This document shows positions 57,871-64,000 of a stretch of DNA of 64,000 bases, one piece after another (positions within the stretch are counted from its first letter, which is position 1; each line of letters begins with the position of its first letter). Under the pieces are notes generated by a model. The model did not search any database. It was not told the origin of the DNA and saw nothing but the letters and a program-made list of their open reading frames with translations. Origin of the DNA: Aliiglaciecola lipolytica E3 (GTDB lineage Bacteria > Pseudomonadota > Gammaproteobacteria > Enterobacterales > Alteromonadaceae); the NCBI RefSeq assembly GCF_000314975.1, contig NZ_BAEN01000076.1, positions 372,001 to 436,000 on the forward strand. The letters run 5' to 3'. The position numbers were made by a program, and so were the translations under genes.

Positions 57871-59279
57871 CGTTCGAATAATTTTGGACGTTCTGTCTGA
57901 AACTCAATATATTTTTTCCACAGACTGGCACATTGTTCCCCAGCAAGAACACCACTGATAGCGTCATCAGTAGCCATACTTTCGGCTAAGAGTTGTCTTG
58001 TATGAAACAACATCTCCTTCTTCGCTGCTTCTTTTGTGAAGATGTTTTTTTCAAGTAAGCAGACTCGTATGAAAATTAAGCTGTCAACCATGCATATTAC
58101 GCGAAAAATAAATCGCGGTAGCCTTTCAGGATCCTGGTACTCACTGCGCTCTTCAGCTAACCAGAAACTTAAATTATCTTCAAAACTGTTTAAACTGTCA
58201 CTAATTCGCCCTAAGGCTTGATCATTTAATACACCGAAACGTGTCATTTCTGCTTCATAAAACGCCAGATCTAATAATGCTTCAAAATAGAGCATTCGTG
58301 CGTCATCTAGCTTGTCCTTGACCCGCTCAAAGCGCGATATCGCATGTTCTTGAATCGCGATGACTTCTCTAAGAACACTCGGATCGCAACGTGCAGTTGA
58401 ACTGTCTTCGATTGACGTAACGCTTAAATCATCAAAGAAACGATCATAACCGTCCTCAATTAAAAAACGACGAAGATAAATTGATATAGCCAAGTTTTTA
58501 AAAACCAGTCCGTTTTGTGTCTCCGTTTCACTCATTAGCTTATCGAACGCATTTTCCGCATCTTGAACTTTCTCTAAATTTATTTGCTCTAAACGCTCTA
58601 TTTTTTGTTGATGCCCATCGGTCAGTCTATCAATATCGCGTTGGTGTCGTTCGGTGATCGCTGAAATTTGACGTTGGGTTACCGCCCTTAATTCAACTAA
58701 GTCTTGATCAGTTGCATCTTTAAGTTTCTCCAAATCATCTTTTGCTTTTTCTTTTACGTCTTTGGTTCGATTACTTTGAACGTGATTCATCCATGCGATA
58801 ACGGCTGAAATGACAGCTACAAGGATGGCTGCAAATGTTAACGCACTCGTCGCCATATTGCGTGTTGCTTGGTTCGTAAAGTCACGTGAAGCGAGCAGAG
58901 TCTCCGATTTTACACTTTGATGTTGTTGCGTTATGTCGGACTGCAGCCTTGAGCGGATTTCTTGCATATCGAGAATATCCAGTGATAGCTTTATTTGTGC
59001 TAGCTCAGATGCGCTTAACGGTGTGCGGGGCATAGAGTAGGCTTTATCATATAACGCTTTTACAGCATCGATTTCTTGTTCAATGCGCGCGAGCCGACGG
59101 TTGACCTCAGCACTGGATAGTGTGGCATTTTCCAATAACAGCAAATCTCGGTTAATTTCGTCTACGTGTTGCTTAAGGCCTGCTAATCCCCTGTAGAAGT
59201 CAGCATGCACATAATCGTCCGTGTCTGCAAAACAACTGTTCGAGACGAGTAGGGTAAACAATAGCATCCATTTTAACAC
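57867..59279 (-). CDS. Secreted/membrane coiled-coil protein, unknown family
   Basis: 470 residues. Signal peptide 1-18 (NSCFA). The outer part (20-140) is helical and contains LSSAEVNRRLARIEQEIDAV. A transmembrane helix (about 143-163) is followed by a long charged coiled coil (about 168-250, rich in K/D/E/Q, with repeating QRQI, RHQRDIDRL and GHQQKIERL). The C-terminal cytoplasmic helical domain (about 255-470) has cysteines and many acidic residues. Topology resembles signalling or scaffold proteins, but no kinase, GGDEF or HAMP domain is visible. Not recognised. Followed by the oxidase fusion gene 68 bp upstream on the same strand. Confidence 0.7.
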   Translation of the reverse strand: MLKWMLLFTLLVSNSCFADTDDYVHADFYRGLAGLKQHVDEINRDLLLLENATLSSAEVNRRLARIEQEIDAVKALYDKAYSMPRTPLSASELAQIKLSLDILDMQEIRSRLQSDITQQHQSVKSETLLASRDFTNQATRNMATSALTFAAILVAVISAVIAWMNHVQSNRTKDVKEKAKDDLEKLKDATDQDLVELRAVTQRQISAITERHQRDIDRLTDGHQQKIERLEQINLEKVQDAENAFDKLMSETETQNGLVFKNLAISIYLRRFLIEDGYDRFFDDLSVTSIEDSSTARCDPSVLREVIAIQEHAISRFERVKDKLDDARMLYFEALLDLAFYEAEMTRFGVLNDQALGRISDSLNSFEDNLSFWLAEERSEYQDPERLPRFIFRVICMVDSLIFIRVCLLEKNIFTKEAAKKEMLFHTRQLLAESMATDDAISGVLAGEQCASLWKKYIEFQTERPKLFER

Positions 59280-59347
59280 TGCTTATATCCTTATTGATAA
59301 CTTGGTTATTCGTTGGAAAAGCTCTTGCTGGTAGGCTATTACATCAG

Positions 59348-61477
59348 CTATACAGTTTTTTGTAAATGCCATTGCAGAGAGCCTACAAATCTAAGCTCGG
59401 GATCAAACTTTTGTTTTATCGCAATCAAACGTTTTGTGTGCTGACCATAGTAACCAATCAACGGATAGTCCTTACCCATGTCATAATTTTGGTAGGCGTG
59501 GCCGTTAAAAAATGGGGATAATCGCTCGTAGGTTTGATTGACCCACTCTGTTACTTCGATATTGAATTGATCAGGTAGTGTAACAGCGGTAATACTGCAA
59601 ACAAATGAAGAATTTCGATGAATGAAAGCGGTTTCGTGAGCACCAATATCTTGTATTGCACCACACAATGGATCTAGCATTATGCCTCCTGCATTATCAG
59701 GGCAGGATTGAAAGCATTGCAGCAGAGTACTAATAAAGTCTTGTGTCAGTGCGCCTTCAATGATCCCGTTACGCCAATATAACGCATGCCCTTGCTCATA
59801 ATTATTGGATTGGCATTCAGTATATTGCTTTTGCTTGATGGAGATATCAGCAGCCGTTTCCCAACTTGAAATATCACGTAGGCTAGAGTTTGGGTCTTCA
59901 CTAAATCCCATAATTGAAATTTTTGCTTGTTTCGCAGTTGAGCGAGCGATGTATGCGTACAAAAATTGTGTTCTCGGTCCATGTAAAACTGCTTTACTGT
60001 ATTGTGTCAATATCCCTTTCGCCTTGTGGATTGGCCATTCAACGGTCCCTCCTTCGATATAGTCTGGTTCTGAGTGTAATTTGAATGTCACGTGAGTGAC
60101 TACCCCAAACTGAGCCCCTCCGCAGCCGCGCAATGCCCAAAAAAGATCTGTATGTTCTCTAACGTTTACGACCCTCTTCTGACCATCAGCTGTGATCAGG
60201 TTGAATGCTAAGACGTTGTCACAACTTAAACCGTGTTTACGTGATAGAAAACCAATACCTCCGCCTAGTGTAGCCCCTACTACACCCACATCCGGACAGG
60301 TGCCCAAAGGCACTACTTTATTATGGTGTGACAAAAAGAAGTCTAAATCTCGGTTTCTAACGCCTGCGCCGACTTTAACTGATTCGCCATCCGCATAAAG
60401 TTCTATACTTTGAAAGGCTGACATATCAATTACTATCCCACCATTAATGACGGCCGCCCCTGTCACACCGTGTCCAGCCCCCTTAATAGTAATCTGTAAA
60501 TTTTGCCTGTTTGCATAGTCGATTGTCTTGACAATATCAGCTTCTGATTTAGGTACGACTATCGCAATCGGAAAATGCGAAATGGCTTGATTGAATAAAC
60601 GACGCCGCAACGTATATTCCTTGCTTCCAGTTGCCCAGACATCGCCGTCAATTTTGTCTTGTAGATACTGCAAGGAAGTTTTTTCCGCTGTCGTTAAAAT
60701 ATTGCTATTTGCATTCATTGGTCGTTGCGGCTCTTTAACTGCACTTCGTAATACGTTCCACTGCGTTGTTCCAAACGTCTTAAAGTCGATACGAGTTAGT
60801 AGTTGGCAGAGGTATTCGGCCACTAAGTGGGGCGGAAGCAGTTTGCTTTCTTTATGCATATCTCTTAAAAGCACTGACATCGGCAACACGTCGCTGGATA
60901 TCTCTCGTATTTTTTTTTGCATCGGGGTATCGACGTTCCCTGGGGCCACTGTGGCAAAAGCCGCGATATCATGACTAATTTCTTGTCTAAAGCAATCACA
61001 CATCATTTGTATAGCTGCTTTACTCACGCAATATGCTGATGCACCTTCAACAGCCGTTACAGGATGATCGCTTGTCAAAAAAAGTACACGGCTATGCTTG
61101 AACTTGTTTAGGCATAATTTTGTTATTAAGAAGGGGATATCACTATTCACTTTTTGTGTTGCACACCAATCTTCATAGTCGATTGTGTGGATACGTTTCA
61201 GCGGTGTAACAATTCCTGCGCAGTGCACTAAATAATCAATGCGGTCGTATTTACCGAGCACCTGTTCGATTCTTTTTGTTGCCCCTGTGTGATTGAAATC
61301 GATGTGCTTGATGACAAGTCGAGCATTGAACTTTTCACAAAGCGCTCTCAATTCAGAGCTCTGTCGACCTATTGCAATTACAAACGTGTCATCATCCATT
61401 GACAAAAACTGATTGGTTAATGCCAATCCAATGCCTGAACCTGCACCGGTAATTACCGCAACTTTGTACTTCATCAT
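59348..61477 (-). CDS. Fusion of short-chain dehydrogenase and BBE-type FAD oxidase
   Basis: 709 residues in one uninterrupted frame. Residues 1-245 are a short-chain dehydrogenase: cofactor motif TGAGSGIG (10-17), catalytic Ser136, Tyr149 and Lys153 (YCVSK). Residues about 290-709 are an FAD_binding_4 plus berberine-bridge (BBE) oxidase. FAD attachment residues for bicovalent flavin are both present: His336 in KGAGHGVTG and Cys394 in PLGTCPDVGVVGATLGGGIG. The end NYDMGKDYPLIGYYGQHTKRL, then FDPELRFVGSLQWHL, is the BBE domain. No signal peptide, so cytoplasmic. The two halves may act in sequence on one alcohol/sugar substrate. Divergent from the porin operon across a copper box. Confidence 0.85.
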   Translation of the reverse strand: MMKYKVAVITGAGSGIGLALTNQFLSMDDDTFVIAIGRQSSELRALCEKFNARLVIKHIDFNHTGATKRIEQVLGKYDRIDYLVHCAGIVTPLKRIHTIDYEDWCATQKVNSDIPFLITKLCLNKFKHSRVLFLTSDHPVTAVEGASAYCVSKAAIQMMCDCFRQEISHDIAAFATVAPGNVDTPMQKKIREISSDVLPMSVLLRDMHKESKLLPPHLVAEYLCQLLTRIDFKTFGTTQWNVLRSAVKEPQRPMNANSNILTTAEKTSLQYLQDKIDGDVWATGSKEYTLRRRLFNQAISHFPIAIVVPKSEADIVKTIDYANRQNLQITIKGAGHGVTGAAVINGGIVIDMSAFQSIELYADGESVKVGAGVRNRDLDFFLSHHNKVVPLGTCPDVGVVGATLGGGIGFLSRKHGLSCDNVLAFNLITADGQKRVVNVREHTDLFWALRGCGGAQFGVVTHVTFKLHSEPDYIEGGTVEWPIHKAKGILTQYSKAVLHGPRTQFLYAYIARSTAKQAKISIMGFSEDPNSSLRDISSWETAADISIKQKQYTECQSNNYEQGHALYWRNGIIEGALTQDFISTLLQCFQSCPDNAGGIMLDPLCGAIQDIGAHETAFIHRNSSFVCSITAVTLPDQFNIEVTEWVNQTYERLSPFFNGHAYQNYDMGKDYPLIGYYGQHTKRLIAIKQKFDPELRFVGSLQWHLQKTV

Positions 61478-61729
61478 TTCTTGTTATCCATTCACCCAAT
61501 TAAAAAACGCCCCTCCCAAATAAATATATTGCTTTAGAACAATCTAGATGAGGTCAACTAACCGAGTTCGAGAATAGATAACTTTGAATTAACGATAAAT
61601 AAGTTAATGATTTCATTACAAAATTGTAATGTGTTTGTAATCCGATTTTTGTGAAAGTTTGATCTAGATCAATTAAATTTAAGATGTGGGGTTTAGGATG
61701 AATATTAATAAAAGCGAAAAGGAAGTTCG
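61478..61729. promoter_or_regulatory. Divergent control region between the oxidase fusion and the porin operon
   Basis: 252 bp, AT-rich, holding copper box 2 at 61615-61630. No coding frame seen. A second TTGATCTAGATCAA palindrome (61662-61675) lies on the rightward side and may be part of the promoter. Confidence 0.55.
61615..61630. promoter_or_regulatory. Copper box 2, second probable CusR operator
   Basis: ATTACAAAATTGTAAT, identical to box 1, followed by GTG, TTT and GTAATCC, so the flanking half-site GTAATC is also shared. It lies 115 bp before the GTG at 61730, against 114 bp for box 1, indicating the same promoter architecture. Confidence 0.75.
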
Positions 61730-61994
61730 GTGCAACGACTTACGAAAACATTACTCTGTATTGCCTTATTACTGCTCAATTCGGAAACAGTAAGCTCGCA
61801 TGCATTTGAAGAAGCCAGAATTAATGCGCTCGGATAATGCTAACTCGAACGTATCGTTGGCCATTATCGCCCTATCGCCTTGGTTTATGCCTGTGGAAAT
61901 TGAAACAGATAGTTTCATTGAGGTGTACGTCACGTTAAAACGCACAATTCCACCGGATGACCGCCCCTCCATAGCATTCCTAGTGGATACGTAA
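61730..61994 (+). pseudogene. Small secreted-protein gene with apparent frameshift
   Basis: GTG at 61730 with AAGGAA 5 nt upstream starts a clear signal peptide (MQRLTKTLLCIALLLLNSET) and continues to HAFEEARINALG, then TAA at 61835. A second frame overlapping that point reads on as plausible protein, SLAIIALSPWFMPVEIETDS and RTIPPDDRPSIAFLVDT, to a stop at 61992-61994. A single frameshift near 61825-61838 would join them into about 88 residues. Alternatively the first 35 residues are a complete peptide and the second frame is chance. Homolog not recognised. It is first after copper box 2, the same place as the CopL-like gene after box 1. Confidence 0.35.
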
Positions 61995-62073
61995 TTCCAA
62001 AGAAGAATAGGGCGGCGCTTATGTTACCGCACACCCAAGTTAGTAATCAAAACAGTACATACTGGAAACTGCA

Positions 62074-63243
62074 ATGCGAATGAAAAAAACACTACAACTG
62101 GCAACCATATTGTCCGCTGGGCTGATGATGCAGCAGCCATTATACGCGGCTGAATCGAGTGAGCGTTTCGTCTTTGTTGGGTATGGAGATGTAAAATACG
62201 AAAGTGCCGATGTGGCTGGTACTGATGCGTTTTCGGCACGTTTTGTACCGATTTTCTTATTTAGTCTAAATGACAAGATGCACGTAGAGGCAGAGCTTGA
62301 GGTTGGATTAAATGCAGATGGAGAAACGGTAACTGAACTTGAATACGCAGATATCCACTACTTTTTAAACGACAACACGACCATTACGGCAGGTAAATTT
62401 CTACTGCCGTTTGGACAATTTAGTGCCAATTGGCATCCCAGTTGGATCAACCGCAGTATCTGGACGCCTGGAATATATGGCGCGCATGGCTCTAGCCAAG
62501 CAATGGATCCCATACTGCCAATATTGAGCGATGTTGGTGTTGCAGCTCAACAAGTTTATCAAGTGGGCTCAGCCAAAGTGTTTCTTGATGTCTTTATGAC
62601 AAACGGACCTCGGTCAGAAGCGGAATATGACGAAGAAGGAGTGGTCGACGACCATGATATTGCACTGGCTCGCTTAATTTCACCCACCGCGTCGATAGAT
62701 CCTGATGCGGATGAACATGGAGAAGCGTTTCCTGAGGTCGAGTTTGAAGCGACAAACTCTGATAACAATAGCAATAAAGCCTTTGGCGGCCGAATTGCCG
62801 TAGCGCTGCTCCCGTCGATAGAAATTGGTACCTCTTATTATCAAGGAGCCTATGACGAAAATGGGCAATTAGACATTAAGGCCAATGGTGTGGACATCAA
62901 CTTGATCAGTACACACGCTATTTTACGAGGCGAGTACATTCGCACAGAAACCGATGCGTTTGTTGAGAAAGATTACGAAGATGTTATCGATTCGTTTTCC
63001 CGCAATGGGTGGTTTTTACAAGGGACATTTTTTATAGGTCACTTATTTGATGGGCTCGGCAGCACTGAAATTGTCATTGAACATGCTCAAACCAAAAAAG
63101 TAGAAGAAGCTGAACGTTGGATGGTCGGTGTTAACTACTGGTTAGATCCTCGTTCAGTTATCAAAGTGGGTTATGAGGATACTGATGTAGTTGATGGTCC
63201 AGATGACAAGCGTTTCGCTGTGCAATTCAGCTATGGCTTTTAG
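62074..63243 (+). CDS. Outer-membrane beta-barrel porin-like protein
   Basis: 389 residues. Signal peptide about 1-25 (ending LYAA). The mature protein has alternating amphipathic strands (FVFVGYGDVKYES, FSARFVPIFLFSLNDKMHVEAELEVG, TITAGKFLLPFGQFSANW) and ends with a terminal phenylalanine (FAVQFSYGF), the usual outer-membrane assembly signal. Extracellular loops are very acidic (SIDPDADEHGEAFPEVEFE). It resembles phosphate-selective-porin-like barrels. A dihaem cytochrome gene follows by 8 bp, so the two are co-transcribed. Confidence 0.82.
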   Translation: MRMKKTLQLATILSAGLMMQQPLYAAESSERFVFVGYGDVKYESADVAGTDAFSARFVPIFLFSLNDKMHVEAELEVGLNADGETVTELEYADIHYFLNDNTTITAGKFLLPFGQFSANWHPSWINRSIWTPGIYGAHGSSQAMDPILPILSDVGVAAQQVYQVGSAKVFLDVFMTNGPRSEAEYDEEGVVDDHDIALARLISPTASIDPDADEHGEAFPEVEFEATNSDNNSNKAFGGRIAVALLPSIEIGTSYYQGAYDENGQLDIKANGVDINLISTHAILRGEYIRTETDAFVEKDYEDVIDSFSRNGWFLQGTFFIGHLFDGLGSTEIVIEHAQTKKVEEAERWMVGVNYWLDPRSVIKVGYEDTDVVDGPDDKRFAVQFSYGF

Positions 63244-63251
63244 GAGGGCTA

Positions 63252-63785
63252 ATGATGAAAAACCAATTAACTGTTACCATTTTTGTTTTGTTCTCCACCT
63301 TACTGACCTCGCTTCAAGTAAGCAGTACCGAGCTATTGTCAGGTGCAGAATTGATCAACAACAACTGCGCACGATGTCATAACAGTCGGCCAATTCAAGA
63401 ATTTTCCAAGAGTGAATGGAAAGTCATTATGCCCCACATGCGAGAAAAGGCACACCTGAAGGGGGCCGAAGTACAGGCCATTCTCGAATTTATGGAAATT
63501 GCTACAACACCTGCTCAAGCAATGAACGTGAAGGAGGTTGTCAATATTGCTGCAGATCCAAAAGAGGTGCTCACTCGCTATGGCTGTCAGGGGTGTCATC
63601 AAGTGCAAGGCGCAGGCGGAACACTCGGTCCATCGCTGGATAATGTTATCAGCGAAAAAGGCAGGGCATTCTTTTTGCGCAAGGTTAAAGAGCCTCAATT
63701 TAATAACGCTTCTTCTGCAATGCCGCAAATGCCGATTACAGATGAAGAGCTTGAAGCTTTAGCTGAATTTTTATCATCCAAATAG
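63252..63785 (+). CDS. Dihaem cytochrome c
   Basis: 177 residues. Signal peptide about 1-25. Two haem c attachment sites: CARCH at 39-43 and CQGCH at 112-116, each opening a small class I cytochrome domain. The second has GTLGPSLDNV and the distal Met in SSAMPQMPITDEE; the first domain's distal methionine is probably in VIMPHM. A periplasmic electron carrier. It is placed in the copper regulon by its operon and box 2, but its redox partner is unknown. Confidence 0.9.
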   Translation: MMKNQLTVTIFVLFSTLLTSLQVSSTELLSGAELINNNCARCHNSRPIQEFSKSEWKVIMPHMREKAHLKGAEVQAILEFMEIATTPAQAMNVKEVVNIAADPKEVLTRYGCQGCHQVQGAGGTLGPSLDNVISEKGRAFFLRKVKEPQFNNASSAMPQMPITDEELEALAEFLSSK

Positions 63786-63877
63786 CCTATTGACCTGAGT
63801 CTAAGACATAGGATTAAGGTGAAAAGGCTTAATTTTCAATCTAACACGCTCAACTGAGCATAACCAAAGGAAACATT

Positions 63878-64000
63878 ATGAAAAAGCTTACTTCACTATT
63901 ACTGGCCAGCGCTATAGTTGCTGCGCCAATCGCAACTTCTTATGCACAACAAAACATTGACAAATCTGAAATGTCGATGATGGACGGTCAGATGATGCAA
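63878..64000 (+). CDS. Met-rich secreted protein, 3' end outside window
   Basis: ATG at 63878 with AAAGG 6 nt upstream. The 41 visible residues are a signal peptide (about 1-23, ending SYAQ) and the start of a Met-rich mature protein (SEMSMMDGQMMQ). The methionine spacing suggests Cu(I)/Ag(I) binding, but the family cannot be decided from this fragment. It continues past the right edge. Confidence 0.75.
   Translation, partial: MKKLTSLLLASAIVAAPIATSYAQQNIDKSEMSMMDGQMMQ

Noticed and set aside
61769-61972. A 67-codon minus-strand frame opposite the frameshifted small gene
   Set aside because: It is the complement of a more plausible plus-strand protein and has no ribosome-binding site.
1-64000. 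tRNA genes, CRISPR arrays, riboswitches and intact insertion sequences
   Set aside because: I looked for tRNA-like arms near the island borders and for regularly spaced repeats and found none. A covariance-model search would be needed to exclude small RNAs.

Overview
The window looks like chromosomal DNA of a marine gammaproteobacterium of the order Alteromonadales, most likely the Alteromonas/Glaciecola/Paraglaciecola group. This is inferred from gene content and order: ftsB-ispD-ispF-truD-surE-pcm-DUF368-nlpD-rpoS, a TIGR03545/TIGR03546 pair, a PutA without a DNA-binding domain, rapA-rluA, and mutH followed by rppH-ptsP-TauE-lgt-thyA. Base composition is moderately AT-rich. I saw no tRNA, rRNA, CRISPR array or intact insertion sequence.

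Layout. Positions 1-4.1 kb hold a left-truncated helical-repeat protein, a TetR regulator, a small membrane protein, thiol peroxidase (tpx) and a PL7 alginate lyase lipoprotein. From 4.2 to 13.5 kb, all on the minus strand, lies the conserved housekeeping block read ftsB, ispD, ispF, truD, surE, pcm, DUF368, nlpD, rpoS, preceded by the TIGR03546/TIGR03545 pair. From 13.5 to 21 kb come putA, a YgiM-like SH3 protein, a CYTH-CHAD protein and a membrane-anchored AraC-type regulator. From 21 to 25.3 kb are an acetolactate-synthase-like enzyme with an aldehyde dehydrogenase and a PEP-CTERM protein. From 25.4 to 34.9 kb are mutH, then rppH, ptsP, a TauE permease, lgt, thyA, a REC-CheC-like regulator, a diguanylate cyclase and an AmpG-like transporter. 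From 34.9 to 42.6 kb are small hypotheticals, a DUF3530 protein, rluA, rapA, a periplasmic binding protein and a PhoH protein.

From about 42.8 kb to the right edge the character changes to an accessory copper-resistance island. Its left edge is scarred. An aminotransferase gene carries a frameshift and is cut off where it meets the start of an opposing, also truncated, reading frame. The island holds cusRS (minus strand) divergent from a Cys/His/Met-rich CopL-like peptide, a DUF411 lipoprotein and cusCBA. The CusB protein carries three tandem CusF domains, the third without its metal ligands. A C-terminally degenerate PepSY protein and the tail of a tyrosine recombinase follow. Then come copC, copD, two NTF2-like secreted proteins with His-rich tails and a DUF1624 membrane protein. 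On the minus strand are an unknown coiled-coil membrane protein and an unusual fusion of a short-chain dehydrogenase with a berberine-bridge-type FAD oxidase. The right end holds a beta-barrel porin, a dihaem cytochrome c and the start of a Met-rich secreted protein.

How the genes fit together: a 16-bp dyad ATTACAAAATTGTAAT occurs twice, once between cusR and the cus operon and once between the oxidase fusion and the porin/cytochrome operon. Both copies lie about 115 bp before a GTG start. This suggests that CusR controls both transcription units, and perhaps the divergent oxidase fusion, as one copper regulon for sensing, periplasmic chaperoning and efflux. The least explained parts are the dehydrogenase-oxidase fusion, the coiled-coil protein, the two NTF2-like proteins and the small secreted peptides.
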